From: Thermoplasmata archaeon
GTDB taxonomy: Archaea; Thermoplasmatota; Thermoplasmata; Thermoplasmatales; Thermoplasmataceae
Assembly: GCA_021817255.1 (NCBI GenBank)
Contig: JAKAVO010000003.1
Span: 1 to 64,000, forward strand
DNA: 64,000 bases
Direction of reading: 5' to 3'
Below, piece by piece: positions 53,801 to 63,200 of the stretch (its first letter is position 1; every line of letters starts with the position of its first letter). Both the position numbers and the translations under genes were made by a program. The notes beneath the pieces were generated by a model, which was given only the letters and a program-made list of their open reading frames with translations, was not told the origin of the DNA and ran no database searches.

Positions 53801-53946
53801 CCGTTCGTTATATTGAAACTCGTATGTGAGAAAACAAGGAGAGCTCCATAACCCATCAAAACAATAAGTACTATCCAGATAACAATTATTTTGCCACTAT
53901 TTTTTGAAACTCCTCTTCCTATTTTCTCGAAGACGGATTCGAACAT
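50890..53946 (-). CDS. MMPL/RND-family membrane transporter
   Basis: A 1018-residue transporter with duplicated halves: each half has one helix, a large extracellular domain rich in Asn/Ser/Thr, then five or six helices. The sterol-sensing-like LLIFVLGLSSDYTVYLMARYR segment (first half) and LLAVGLDYDIFMITRVREE (second half) carry the paired Asp-Tyr of the MMPL proton relay. MMPL proteins of bacteria export lipids; in archaea the cargo is undefined. The extracellular domains have many glycosylation sequons. It is monocistronic, with a TATA-like element about 25 bp before the ATG. Confidence 0.9.
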   Translation of the reverse strand: MFESVFEKIGRGVSKNSGKIIVIWIVLIVLMGYGALLVFSHTSFNITNGFGTGKSMSANATSEVSRYFDPSDAGKSNSSSQLIIVVQNIPTTTSSGMNALISFQNRMDSYLKTTKNYTGTESIVVIERSTLQNYTAGIEKLISANYQAAASINKIEYGVNGSTSIFLIPEEIYYKSFMGYYNTSKNVTQAESYAYNSVLKAISFSPEFGLQEQYTNLFSSYVNATLKSPAGLISSLQTGAKFSLENKSFNQSLTGLYPIGQFVILNQSLKSYMAGTMNETVNLSLQFLNYAGAQSANSLSSLITSTDNVSLVHLAFLEYNLSLPATGLQLNSTSVMLTKSSTLKDFSGNPLFHANKNYLPRYLWMVLNSTSVNSVVNKFMANYPLQDMPIVPTPYLYHNFVGFDKSTSIFIYSFNGNYSNQVSVKVQSIANNATSDFKGSKFLVAGSNELASQLSGEISSGIIKALGVGILLSILVVGLFFRSVKAAFLPILMFIISAIVSLGIIGYLYTYVLHSEASFITPTLLLIFVLGLSSDYTVYLMARYRSELRKKTDRPTVVTARWAGHAVFTSGLTVILSEVVLWLADIPFFSDAGFANAIGVTVALIAANTLLLSILHRYGRKIFKKTESGEFHEGSHKHLHSVGTFSTGHAKAMIAVFVVISIVGLAVYTVTPSGIDILKLLPQSQATTAIQIVNDSFNGDFFDRSFEIVQLPHPLVSNGVVNKGEMSTVLQIENATINTKGISEVLGPGRPYGYYTGYTPSNVTPAAAALYVNQTSTFISSSNPNYVEIVFQTYNIGWGNKAITTVNTLYGNIKSIPHTQSTYAVSVGGLTESLSNALHTTQLSFSQLLPILAVTIFIILLIQLSSVLTPLRLVIMVMAAVLASLSVTYVIFHYIQGFPVVIFMPVFVFITLLAVGLDYDIFMITRVREEVIKGSGLRDAVVTSVTENGSVIMLLGTLLFVTFAALYFSAIPLIQEIGIGVGLGVLIDTFISWPLFIPAIMRIIRKYNWWPSKLSDEP

Positions 53947-54307
53947 GTCCCCTTTATTTTATTAATGTATTAATGACTTACTTCCTGGCAAAAGAAGATA
54001 AAGAATATAATACATTAAATTTCACTAAACTCAAACCTTGAATGTTGCAGAAATTTATCATTTTTTCCAAACCAAAAAGCCCTTTGCAAAAGGTTAACTT
54101 GGCACTTCGTCCGTTTGATCAGCAAACCTGAACTGCCAGTTTTTTCAACAGTATCCACTTATCCTCAAAACATGAATTTCATTTTCTGTGAAGAAGTCAT
54201 TGTTTCAAAATAGTGTTAGATTGTTTGCCTTGCATTCATTATCAAAGGAGACAAATCCTAAAATACATTAATCAGCATTCAATTACTGACATACCTCAGA
54301 AGGTTTT
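53947..54307. other. Intergenic region before tRNA-Leu(CAG)
   Basis: About 360 bp without a gene. It contains the MMPL promoter on its left side and a TATA-like AAAATACATTAATC around 54258-54272 before the tRNA. No other structure was recognised. Confidence 0.4.
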
Positions 54308-54392
54308 GCGGAGGTTGTCGAGCTAGGTCAAAGGCGATGGATTCAGGGTTCATTCCCGTAGGGGTTCGCCGGTTCGAATCCGGCCCTCCGCA
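54308..54392 (+). tRNA. tRNA-Leu (anticodon CAG)
   Basis: An 85-nt class II tRNA. Acceptor stem GCGGAGG/CCTCCGC, anticodon stem ATGGA (54337-54341) with TTCAT (54349-54353, one G-U pair), loop TTCAGGG with anticodon CAG at 54344-54346, long variable arm, and the same T-arm as tRNA-Leu(CAA). It differs from that gene only in one D-stem base and in the anticodon arm with its neighbouring bases. Confidence 0.93.
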
Positions 54393-54437
54393 TCTCAATT
54401 ACGAAAGAGTGGTTGTTGTGTGCAGGTTATAAAGAAG
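54356..54437 (+). repeat. 82-bp direct repeat, tRNA-Leu 3' half and flank (copy 2)
   Basis: Equals 41499-41580 with one mismatch. The similarity continues into the adjoining reverse-strand gene. Confidence 0.9.
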
Positions 54438-54443
54438 CACCTT

Positions 54444-54875
54444 CTATAGTTTTTTAAACTCGAAATCCGGATCGTTTACCCGCAAAAAACTTATTGCCAT
54501 GAATTTGTTATGCATTTTGTCAAGAAAGTCTGCCAGTTGATAAATTGTCTCGTCCTTGAATTTCATCACTTCGATGAAAGAGAATGCCGAATTGGCTGTC
54601 TCAGCGAGCCTGCTGTATGCCAATTTCAGATTAGCATAGCCGTTCTCCAGGTATCCTTTTTGTTTAAGTTCTTTCACGTGTTTAAAGGCAGTTTTCCTGC
54701 TCATTCTTTTTGGCATACCCTCATTTTCTCCATCAACAAGCTTTACTATTTCTGATTCCAGGAACATATTGCTTAACAAGCCAAAGTTTTCACGGCTTTT
54801 ATGTTGTTCTAGCAATGCTTCTATTATTGCATTGCAATACCAACAGTCTTTGGCATATTTTAATTCGGCATTCAT
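54444..54875 (-). CDS. tRNA-linked HTH-like protein (intact copy)
   Basis: A 144-residue cytoplasmic protein from ATG 54875 (ATG 54884 adds three residues; the longest frame from 54983 begins upstream of the TATA box GAATATTTATGC at about 54897-54908). It has a CWYC pair near the N-terminus, a helix-turn-helix-like segment PKRMSRKTAFKHVKELKQKG in the middle, and a helical C-terminus (DETIYQLADFLDKMHNKF). The gene lies tail-to-tail with tRNA-Leu(CAG), and its end is found again, truncated, beside tRNA-Leu(CAA). A transcription regulator is likely; the role is unknown. Confidence 0.7.
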   Translation of the reverse strand: MNAELKYAKDCWYCNAIIEALLEQHKSRENFGLLSNMFLESEIVKLVDGENEGMPKRMSRKTAFKHVKELKQKGYLENGYANLKLAYSRLAETANSAFSFIEVMKFKDETIYQLADFLDKMHNKFMAISFLRVNDPDFEFKKL

Positions 54876-55111
54876 AATATACATTATACTTACAGTGCAT
54901 AAATATTCTTCTTTATAATATAGTATTTGCTTCTGCACTGAAAGTGGACTTGCCAGAAGAATAGAAACCGAGTGGTGAAGCACCTTTTTGGCACGAATTC
55001 CACAGCGGAGATTTAACCCAAATTCTCTGAATCAAATGAATAATGAACGTGATTCTATCCCAAATAGTTTGCAGAAACATAAATATTTGAAGTGCGAGTA
55101 GATAGCATGAT

Positions 55112-56029
55112 ATGAAGGTACTTGTATTGGGTGGAACAGGCTTCATCGGAAGAAGACTGGTGAATAACCTGATTTCTTCAGGGAAAGACGTCACGCTTGC
55201 CACTTCAGGCAAATCACCGAATCCCTTTGGGGACAGAGTTTCTATACTCGTTGCAGACAGGTTTAGCAGGGAAAGCATGAACAATGCATTTTCCGGAGAC
55301 AGTTATTTTGACGTGGTGTTTGACACTGTTGGATACAGATCGCTGGATCTCCGCAATTCCCTTGAAGCGCTTAACCGGAAGTGCGGAAAGTATGTGTATA
55401 TCTCTAGTGCAGCCGTTTACAGGGGAAAAAAAGGAATACTCAGTGAGAAGGATTTCGATGCGGGTAAGCAGGATTATGCCGGGCCTGGCCTTGAAAAATC
55501 CTATGAACAGGGAAAGAGATCCTCAGAAGCATATTTGCTGAATAATGCCAGCATCCCAGTGGCAATAGCAAGGTTTCCAAATGTAATGGGTTATGATGAC
55601 AGTACGTTGAGGTTTCAGGATCACGTTGCAAGATTGGTTGATGAAAAAGAATTCAAGTTCCCAGAACGCGAGGGCAGGAGAAATAGCGTATGGGTTGAGG
55701 ATGCCGGCAGGTTTCTCGCCTGGCTCGGCTCCAGCAATATAACGGGAGTATACAATGGTGCTTCAGCTGATTCAATGAAAGCGAGCGAATTCATATCAAA
55801 AATGGCATTTTTCCTTGGAACAAGTGCACGGATCGTTGCACAGCCAGAACTATCAAACTCACGCTATTACACTAAGGAAGATTTCATACTTGATGTATCC
55901 AAAGCGGAAGAAAGTGGATTCAGATTCACTCCAACAACAGAGTGGCTTGAGAAGGAAACGAAAAGTGCAGCAGAACATGGCAACTCATCTCCAAATTCGG
56001 AAGACTATGCCAATCAACTCTTCCCTTAA
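55112..56029 (+). CDS. NAD-dependent epimerase/dehydratase (extended SDR)
   Basis: A 305-residue nucleotide-sugar epimerase-like protein. The NAD motif GGTGFIG is at 7-13, SSAAVYRG carries the Ser region, and the catalytic Tyr/Lys pair is in YEQGKRSSE (Y...K spaced as Y-E-Q-G-K). SVWVEDAGRFLAWLG near residue 192 fits the extended SDR fold. Close to plant CSP41/UDP-glucose epimerase-like proteins by pattern. A TATA box (ACATAAATATT) lies about 30 bp upstream. No sugar pathway genes are adjacent. Confidence 0.82.
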   Translation: MKVLVLGGTGFIGRRLVNNLISSGKDVTLATSGKSPNPFGDRVSILVADRFSRESMNNAFSGDSYFDVVFDTVGYRSLDLRNSLEALNRKCGKYVYISSAAVYRGKKGILSEKDFDAGKQDYAGPGLEKSYEQGKRSSEAYLLNNASIPVAIARFPNVMGYDDSTLRFQDHVARLVDEKEFKFPEREGRRNSVWVEDAGRFLAWLGSSNITGVYNGASADSMKASEFISKMAFFLGTSARIVAQPELSNSRYYTKEDFILDVSKAEESGFRFTPTTEWLEKETKSAAEHGNSSPNSEDYANQLFP

Positions 56030-56072
56030 ATTCGCCAGTTTATGCCCTATAGCAACGAATAGCGGGCTTAGG

Positions 56073-56097
56073 CCTATTTTTTTCTGGAAAAAATAGG
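56073..56097 (+). terminator. Hairpin after the epimerase gene
   Basis: CCTATTTTTT and AAAAAATAGG form a perfect 10-bp stem around the 5-nt loop TCTGG. It lies 44 bp after the epimerase stop and the T-run in the stem could act in archaeal termination on the plus strand. Confidence 0.35.
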
Positions 56098-56331
56098 AAA
56101 AAGGTAAAGAACAACTAAGCCGCGGTATCATTTCCTGGATTTAGAACCATCCCCAGATGCTGCATCAAATGAAGTCCTGCAATATCTACGTCCGCTATTT
56201 TTTCCATGTTCTTTTTTTTACAGGATAATCCATCCCACAAATGAGAGTTGCTGAGGCGCACGGTTCATCTTGTATCAGAATTAAATGGAGGGCGATTCAC
56301 AGCAAAAAAATGAAATAAATCACTACGATTC
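56098..56331. other. Intergenic region, no recognised gene
   Basis: Remainder of the about 300-bp gap between the epimerase and the convergent GNAT gene. Nothing else recognised. Confidence 0.4.
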
Positions 56332-56856
56332 TCAGGATTCGGCCAGGTCAATATACATTTTGATTTCACTATAATATCTGCCATTTCTCTTTATTGCTTT
56401 GTCAAGTTTTCCGTTCTCCCTGAATCCAATCTTCCTGTAAAGTTCATATGCCTTTGCGTTTGAGGAAAATACATCAAGCGTGACTACTTCAAACTTCCCT
56501 CTGCATGCTTTAATCATTGCTTCAAGCAAAGACCTGCCTATGCCTCTGTTCCTGTATTCTTTTGCCACTGCAATCCCAAGAGTGGCAACGTGGCCCACTT
56601 CTGATCCTGGGCGGTTTGAGTGGACATCGCATAAACCAACCACATGTCCATCTTCCTCTGCAACAAAGCATAAGGCGTCTCCCTTCAACACTTCCCTGTA
56701 AAGGTTGCTGAACCACGATACCTCACTTGGATAATCTGGCTTTACTCGGTAAAAAATAAGGCCAAGGTCTCTGTTCTCATTTTCCATTTCATCGTAAAAC
56801 GAGTAATAGTTCCTGATGATGTCATCCATGTCTTTCCATTTGAGTTCCCTGATCAT
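56332..56856 (-). CDS. GNAT-family N-acetyltransferase
   Basis: Acetyl-CoA-dependent acetyltransferase of 174 residues. The acetyl-CoA pyrophosphate loop is VAKEYRNRGIGRSLLEAMIK (motif A, R-x2-G-x-G), preceded by the strand GHVATLGIAV and followed by NAKAYELYRKIGFRENG (motif B). Similar to RimI-like or small-molecule acetyltransferases; the substrate is unknown. It stands alone in an accessory stretch. Confidence 0.85.
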   Translation of the reverse strand: MIRELKWKDMDDIIRNYYSFYDEMENENRDLGLIFYRVKPDYPSEVSWFSNLYREVLKGDALCFVAEEDGHVVGLCDVHSNRPGSEVGHVATLGIAVAKEYRNRGIGRSLLEAMIKACRGKFEVVTLDVFSSNAKAYELYRKIGFRENGKLDKAIKRNGRYYSEIKMYIDLAES

Positions 56857-57380
56857 GCCGGCAGAATATAGATAACTTGTAGGTATTTAAGGCGTTGCCC
56901 CTGATCGCCTTTGGCCCCTCGTTAGATAAGCTTTCATCCAGTGCCTCATTCCCCCTAATAAATATCAAATGTCCAGTCCTATCACATTATAAGGAAAATG
57001 GGATACTCCTGAATTCATTGAGTATGAACACGCGTGAGGGAGAATAATTAAATATAGTTTAATGGGTTATAATGGGTAGTGATAGGAAGTTGGACTGGAA
57101 ATTAGAAAGGCTGTATGGCCGTCTCTTTAGGTGCGAATATCCTTTAAATCAGCCTAACAAAAATAAATCTAAAAATGAAACTCAACATTAAAGGGCTCAT
57201 AATCATGCTACTTCAATTTGCAAACAAGGCACGGGGACCATAGCTTAAGTAGAGAAGGCTTAGCAGATCACACAAGCTCGCATAAATTCGTTAAGTGGAA
57301 ATCCAAGGGGAGATATAGAAATAAAACAATGCGATCGAATAAAGCTGCGTATTCAATGGCCAGGAATTTGAGGAGTGAAA
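56857..57380. other. Long intergenic region before MFS gene
   Basis: About 520 bp. It contains a possible 38-codon open frame at 57072-57188 (listed separately) behind a TTAAATAT box; otherwise nothing was recognised. Confidence 0.4.
57072..57188 (+). CDS. Possible small protein, 38 codons
   Basis: ATG 57072 to TAA: the product begins MGSDRKLDWKLERLYGRLF and is Lys/Asn-rich at the end. TTAAATAT at 57048-57055 lies about 20 bp upstream, close to leaderless spacing. It may be a real small protein, the start of a decayed gene, or chance. Confidence 0.25.
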
Positions 57381-58604
57381 ATGATTGAACAGGATGGGAC
57401 CGAAAACTTACCAGCGGAATTTAAGATTTTTGTCACTCTAAAATCAATTATAGCTCTTGGTGGTGGTTTTTTTACTGTATTGTTGCCGTGGATGATTATT
57501 TCCCTTACAAGATCTGCACTTCTTACTGGAATTGGCGAGGGAATAGTGGCAGTGCCCCTGTTAACAAGTTTCATAATTGGAAACACGGTAGATAAGTTAA
57601 AAAACAAAGCTAACGCCTTTGCTCTAAGTTTATTAGCGATAACATTTTTTTCTTCCCTTCTCCTATTTTCCCTCTATTCAAGAATGACCGTTCTCATTGC
57701 AATTGCCATATTCATGCCTGCGTTGATAATCTCTTATTTTGGAGATGTCCAGACCACTATCAGTTCATTTTTTGACAAGATACTCTTATCTGGATCAAAT
57801 TTGAAGAAGGGTGTTTCTCTTAGTCGAGGAACAAGTTCTCTTGCAAAAATTACTGGAATTGCTATATTCGCTCCTCTCATCTCCTTCGGATTGGGGGTTT
57901 CTGTTTATTTTCTGGCAATAATCTATCTATTGTCGTTTCTCATTTTTCTCTTTATCAGAAAGGCATTGTCAACAAACAATTCAGGAGATAATCCAACTGA
58001 AGCGGGGGATATTTTTTCCGGCATTAGGAAATTTCTATCTTTCCCTGTCTTGAAAGAACTGGCTTTAATTGCTATTGTGGTTAATTTCTTTTTTGGCATG
58101 ATTGTTGTTGGCTTTACACTAATGATAAATATTTATTTCAACCTTGGAGGAGCCTATCTCAGTTATATCCTTGGGATATGGGCTATAGGTGATGCTGTAG
58201 GCAGCTTAATGGCTGCAAGGATCAAGAACGCCAGCGGTTCATTTGTTTCAATTTCTGTTGTGGTCTGGGGAATCCTTTTTGCCGCTATTTATTTATTATC
58301 CTCGAATTACCTGTATTACCCGTTGCTTCCTGTGGTTTTCTTAATAGGCCTGGTCTCAGGGATTATGAATGCCTTAATCTATGGATTTATGCTCAAAAAT
58401 ACAGGGGAAGAAGCCATTGGATCCACATTCGGCTCCTTCAATTCACTTTTTGGGGGCATCACTTTTCTTTCAGGCATGATTTCTGGAGTGATACTGGTAT
58501 ATCTTCCCGCTCCCAGTCTTTTCCTGCTAATGGGAATCTCAACAATGATAACAGGAATTGTTTCCAGGCTAATTTTTAAAAATCTGAATAAAGTCTCACT
58601 TTGA
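57381..58604 (+). CDS. MFS transporter
   Basis: A major-facilitator transporter of about 407 residues with 11-12 hydrophobic segments in two halves and a hydrophilic loop (TNNSGDNPTEAGD) between them. The first half holds the IVAVPLLTSFIIGNTVDKLKNK region, matching the TM2-TM3 loop. The arrangement resembles MFS_1/MFS_3-type drug exporters. ATG 57381 is preferred to GTG 57375 because GAGGAGTG precedes it. Confidence 0.78.
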   Translation: MIEQDGTENLPAEFKIFVTLKSIIALGGGFFTVLLPWMIISLTRSALLTGIGEGIVAVPLLTSFIIGNTVDKLKNKANAFALSLLAITFFSSLLLFSLYSRMTVLIAIAIFMPALIISYFGDVQTTISSFFDKILLSGSNLKKGVSLSRGTSSLAKITGIAIFAPLISFGLGVSVYFLAIIYLLSFLIFLFIRKALSTNNSGDNPTEAGDIFSGIRKFLSFPVLKELALIAIVVNFFFGMIVVGFTLMINIYFNLGGAYLSYILGIWAIGDAVGSLMAARIKNASGSFVSISVVVWGILFAAIYLLSSNYLYYPLLPVVFLIGLVSGIMNALIYGFMLKNTGEEAIGSTFGSFNSLFGGITFLSGMISGVILVYLPAPSLFLLMGISTMITGIVSRLIFKNLNKVSL

Positions 58605-58849
58605 TCAATATGGGCGTGATAAAACCAAATTAGATTCTCCTTTATTTATTAGTTTTGAAGATGCTATATCTCAATTGCCCTCTATCGAAATGTGTGGAGT
58701 TAACTGTGTTTAATTTACATAATAATAGGGGAAATTATCTGATACAGTTGTATTATATATGAACCGGTGGCATGCTTATGGAAATACTTATTTAATAGGT
58801 AGTGTTATCTAATATAATCACGTGGAAATAACAGTTAAGTTATTCTGGG
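58605..58849. other. Intergenic region before AbiE pair
   Basis: About 245 bp, very A+T-rich, with a TATA-like CTTATTTAATAG around 58787-58798. Regulatory sites for AbiEi binding are expected here, but I could not identify a convincing inverted repeat. Confidence 0.35.
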
Positions 58850-59452
58850 ATGATGAAGATGAGAGAACTGCCACTTTATAAAATCAGAGACCTCGCATTT
58901 GAATCGGGTAGATCAGTCTACAATATTCAGCAACTGGCCAATTTGGTTGGTAGATCAAAAGAAATAACAACAGTCTATTTCAACCGGTTAGTTGAAAGGA
59001 AAATGGCCGCAAGGCTCCTCAGGGGTAAAATTTCCTTTTCAGATAATGATTTCATAATCGCCACACAGCTTGTTGAGCCCTCATATATATCACTTGATTC
59101 TGCTCTCCTGTTTCATGAAATCACAAATCAGGTTCCAGCACAAATACAGTGTGCAACTCCAGTAAATTCAATTCAATTCTTAGAACATGGGATAGTGTAC
59201 CATAAAATTCACCCAAAATTATTTTTTGGATATCAAAGGTACAGGATTGAAAAGAGCTACATTTTTGTTGCTGACCCCGAAAAGGCTCTAATAGATGGTT
59301 ATTATTTCAACATGTACACCATTGACGATCTGCTTTCAATGTCAGAAAACATGGACTTCACAGAAGTTCGAAAACAGATTGCAAACTATGATGGGAGAGG
59401 AGGCAAGAAACTTAAGGAGGCATTAGCATTATTGGCAAAGAAGAACTATTGA
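58850..59452 (+). CDS. AbiEi-like type IV antitoxin
   Basis: A 200-residue antitoxin and likely autorepressor. The N-terminal winged helix (VYNIQQLANLVGRSKEITTVYFNRLVE) is followed by the AbiEi domain, seen as EPSYISLDSALLFHEITNQVP and ADPEKALIDGYYF, which is typical for the family. Several ATGs (58850, 58853, 58859) are possible. It overlaps the toxin gene by four bases (TTGA), so the two are coupled. Confidence 0.85.
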   Translation: MMKMRELPLYKIRDLAFESGRSVYNIQQLANLVGRSKEITTVYFNRLVERKMAARLLRGKISFSDNDFIIATQLVEPSYISLDSALLFHEITNQVPAQIQCATPVNSIQFLEHGIVYHKIHPKLFFGYQRYRIEKSYIFVADPEKALIDGYYFNMYTIDDLLSMSENMDFTEVRKQIANYDGRGGKKLKEALALLAKKNY

Positions 59453-60177
59453 AAATATCCAAAGTGAGGGGATTGCGTCCCTGGCAAATGGAGAAACACT
59501 ACCTGCAAGCTATCATCCTGAGTTTACTCTCCGATTACAGCCTTGTATTCAAGGGTGGCACATATCTCTGGTTTTTTTACGGGTTACAGAGATTCTCAGA
59601 AGATCTTGATTTTACTTCAACAGGTAAGATTCCATCGAATATCGCCCGGAAAGTTTCAGATGGCGTCAGGATTTACGGAATGGAAAATGAACTCAGGGTA
59701 ATTACAGATAATTCAACCACTTTCTCTTTTAGAATAATTGCGAATGGCCCATTAAATACAGGAATTAAAGACCGATGCGCCGCGTACGTGGAAATCAGCA
59801 AGCATGAGAACGTTCTGGAAGAGAGAATTCCATTGAAAATAGATTTCCCTGAATATTCGATTCCCGTCAGGCGTATTTCAGGAATGAATCTTGATGAAGT
59901 TAGTTATGAAAAAGTCAGAGCAATACTTACAAGAAAGAAGAACAGGGATATTTTCGATCTATATTATCTTGCAAACAGCAAGAAGGTATTATTCAGGCAA
60001 GATCTGATAAATAAGAAACTGGAGTTTTATAAAATGAATTTTTCTGCAGATTCATTTGCCCATGAACTTAATTCAAGAGCACAAAGGTTTGGGAAAGACT
60101 TGAAAAACCTTGTTTTTGGTGAACTCCCTGACTATGATGAAGTTGTAAAGGCCTTAGATAAATGGATTCATTCATAG
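59449..60177 (+). CDS. AbiEii-like nucleotidyltransferase toxin
   Basis: A 242-residue toxin of the AbiEii / DUF1814 nucleotidyltransferase family. The active-site motifs are FKGGTYLW (residues 34-41) and RFSEDLDF (48-55) with the two Asp of the DxD-like pair; VRAILTRKKNRDIFDLYYL is the third conserved motif. Bacterial homologues transfer nucleotides, for example to tRNA, and stop growth; AbiE systems act against phage. It starts with TTG 59449 inside the antitoxin stop. Confidence 0.88.
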   Translation: MKISKVRGLRPWQMEKHYLQAIILSLLSDYSLVFKGGTYLWFFYGLQRFSEDLDFTSTGKIPSNIARKVSDGVRIYGMENELRVITDNSTTFSFRIIANGPLNTGIKDRCAAYVEISKHENVLEERIPLKIDFPEYSIPVRRISGMNLDEVSYEKVRAILTRKKNRDIFDLYYLANSKKVLFRQDLINKKLEFYKMNFSADSFAHELNSRAQRFGKDLKNLVFGELPDYDEVVKALDKWIHS

Positions 60178-60273
60178 ATTATATCCCTAATCCGTGTAAA
60201 GATCGAAGAGATTGCTTAGATTGAAACTAAGTAGGCATATGATTGATATGCCCGTCAAAGAGATAAAATGTTT

Positions 60274-63200
60274 TCACAATTCACCAAATGAGTCCTTTAT
60301 TCTTTTCCTTCTCCTCCTTCCTCTGAAGTATGAAACCATTGCATATATGTAAAGGATTATTCCTGTATAGATTAAAATGTTCAAGAAGAGATAGACGGGA
60401 GAACTGTATGATATTGTTCTGATGTTGGAATTAACCGTAGAACCGCCCTGAAGCACTGCAACCACCCTAAATTCGTATTTAGTTCCCGGGTAAATTCCAT
60501 TTACGAATGCAATATCATTGGAATTGGGTGCAATCTTAATTTCATTCCACGTTGCCTGCCCCGAGCTCTTATAATCTATCAAATAGTAAGAAACAGATGT
60601 GGAAGAAAATGAAATGGACCAGGATATGAACGATGTGAAGAAGAATAGTGGCATCAACCTGTCAATGGTAATTGCCAGCGGAGCTTCCAGCAGGGTGACA
60701 AGATCTGGTTGAAGCAGGATTATCTGGCTGGTTTCATTCTGGCTCATCGTGTAGTTTTTGCTAACAGGATAGAAATTCGTGGCCTGAGCCTGCACAAGGC
60801 TTAATCCGGATGGCAACCATATGGAGAAATACCCAAATTTATCGCTGTATGCATTCCCGCTGCTGTATGATAATTTAGTTGACCCAATTGGAATTGCCAG
60901 CCCATACTTTGCAGCGTAATATCCGTTTTCGACCGTTCCATTCAGGTAATAACCTTTCCCTGTGCCAGCAAGTGAATAGGGCAAATAAGTGGCATTCTCT
61001 CCCGGTTGAATTCCAAGAAAGCCTGACGCGTTTAAATAACTTCCCCTGAAGTCACTAATTGAATACTTTATGTATTGTGGAGTAACAGAATATACAATGA
61101 TCCCGTTATGGTTATAGATTTCAGTTCCGTTGGACAATGTTAAATTTGCGCCTATAGGGGAAATGTCAAATGAAAGATTCACCGGCATCTCCTTTTCATA
61201 AACTTTAGGATTAGTATTTGCAAACCCATAACTTCCAGCGTAAAATCCCGTTGAACGTGTGCTCAGATTGCTATATGCCCCAATGGATGAATAATTAGTC
61301 TGGTTATTTAATTCAACCACAGAAGTGTAATCTATGCGTGAAGTGAAATTCGCAGTGAAGTTTGATGAATCAGGATATTGAAATTGCAGCTTTAATGGCT
61401 TGACAGTTGGAAGTTTCAGATCAAACCTGTAGATCAGCGTAAGATAATGGTAAAATTTGATCTTCAATGATTGCCCTGAGATGGCCTTGAAGCTGTTTGT
61501 TGATGATATGCTTCCATTGACACTGAATTTCTCACCGTTCACACTCTTTATATACATGTCCATTGGGCTGGACTGGTTCAGTTCCATGAAAGTGTGGAAG
61601 CCAGAAGCAGATTGAAAATTCCCTGATGGGCTTGATAAGTTGTACTCAAATTTTATTCCTGAAGTTTCATTTAATATTCTGATTGCTGAGCATGCCGTCC
61701 GGTTAAAAGGATAAATTTGCAAACCGGAAGTTGCCTTATTCACAGATGAAAAGCTATTGTTAAATTTTGCAGACGATATGAAGGAAGTTCCACCGCTGGT
61801 TGGAAGCCCCTTTCCATTGCTGATATTGAAGACAATGCTCGCATTGGTTCCATAAAGTTGCTGCGGGAATATCTGCAGGTGCTCAGTGGTATTTCCAACA
61901 GTGATAGAAAGGGAATCCACATTAAAGGATACAATGGCATCCTTCGTAACCACTTTTCCAGTGCCGATATACCTTTCTTTGAAATAGCTGCCCGCCCTGA
62001 ACACTTCATAGAAAGATGATCCTGACTGGCAAATCCCTGCCTCAATCATTGAAGGCTGGCCACCGGCTGCAATGCCGCTGAATGACCTGTAGCCATTGCC
62101 GGAGTTTAGAGCAGGAGACTGGGTTATGTTTGCCCGGATATTGAAGGAAGATGTGTTGATTATTCCGTAATTCAGCCTGTATCCATATGAAGAATATATT
62201 CTGGATATATCTCTGGCAATAAGCCCTCCGTTAATGTATCCAAGCCCGGTAACCGGATTCCAGCCATATGTTGCATTGTAATATCCATTATTCCCGCCGG
62301 TAACGGGCACAATTGCCTTCCCATATTGGTTTGTCCTGGAAATATTGTAAAGAAGCGGGTTTATTTTCCCGAGTTTTCCATGAAGATATTGATCTATAAG
62401 AATAAAGGAAGCCGCAGTAATTGGAGTTGCAAGGCTAGTTCCTCCAAGTGTAAACACATTCCCCCTTGAAAAGACAGCCACGCCTCCGCTGTTAGGATTG
62501 GCGACTGCAGATATATCAGGAACGCCTAATGAATCTCCGTGAAACCCGGTTGCATTCTGGTAGGACGGTGCTGAAAAGTATGTGCTGTATCCCCCACCAC
62601 TTTTATCCCAACCTGTTTGTGTATACTGCCCGCTTGAATAACTTATGGAAGTCCCTCCGACAGAAGTCACGTACGGATCACCGGCCGGAAAATTAACAGT
62701 TAATCCTTTTGTCCCATCATAGGCTCCCTGGTCACCCGATGCCGCGAATACATGAATATTCTTCCTGTCTGCATTTTGAAAAGCCTGGTTATATACGCCC
62801 ATCAAACCATTGGGCAATGATGATTCTGCTATTCCCCAACTCATGCTCAGCCCCTGGATTTGGCTAAGGTTGTTAATTGTATAATTAACCCCGCCCTGAA
62901 GATAGCCAACTTCAGCATTTGGAACAGTCACCAGATCTATATGTGCTTTTGGTGCTATAGAATGAAACCATTCAACATCAGTTGCAGTCTCCAGCGACCA
63001 GGTTGAACTGACATTAGCCGGTGAGCCATAAGGGTAGTAATAAGATATATTTGCACGTGGCAGATTATACGTAGAGTCAAAAGTCTGGAGGTCGTAACTT
63101 AATGAAGGATCACCATATGCATCAACAATAGCTATGGTAAACCCCTGCCCACATATGTTGCTGCCATAAAATCCGGACAGATTATAGGCTTCTCTAATCT

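Noticed and set aside
41536-54307. The 12.9 kb between the two tRNA-Leu genes as one integrated element
   Set aside because: The interval carries core genes (purB, dph6, peroxiredoxin, radical SAM) and no integrase; the repeat is better explained by duplication of a tRNA and its flanking gene.
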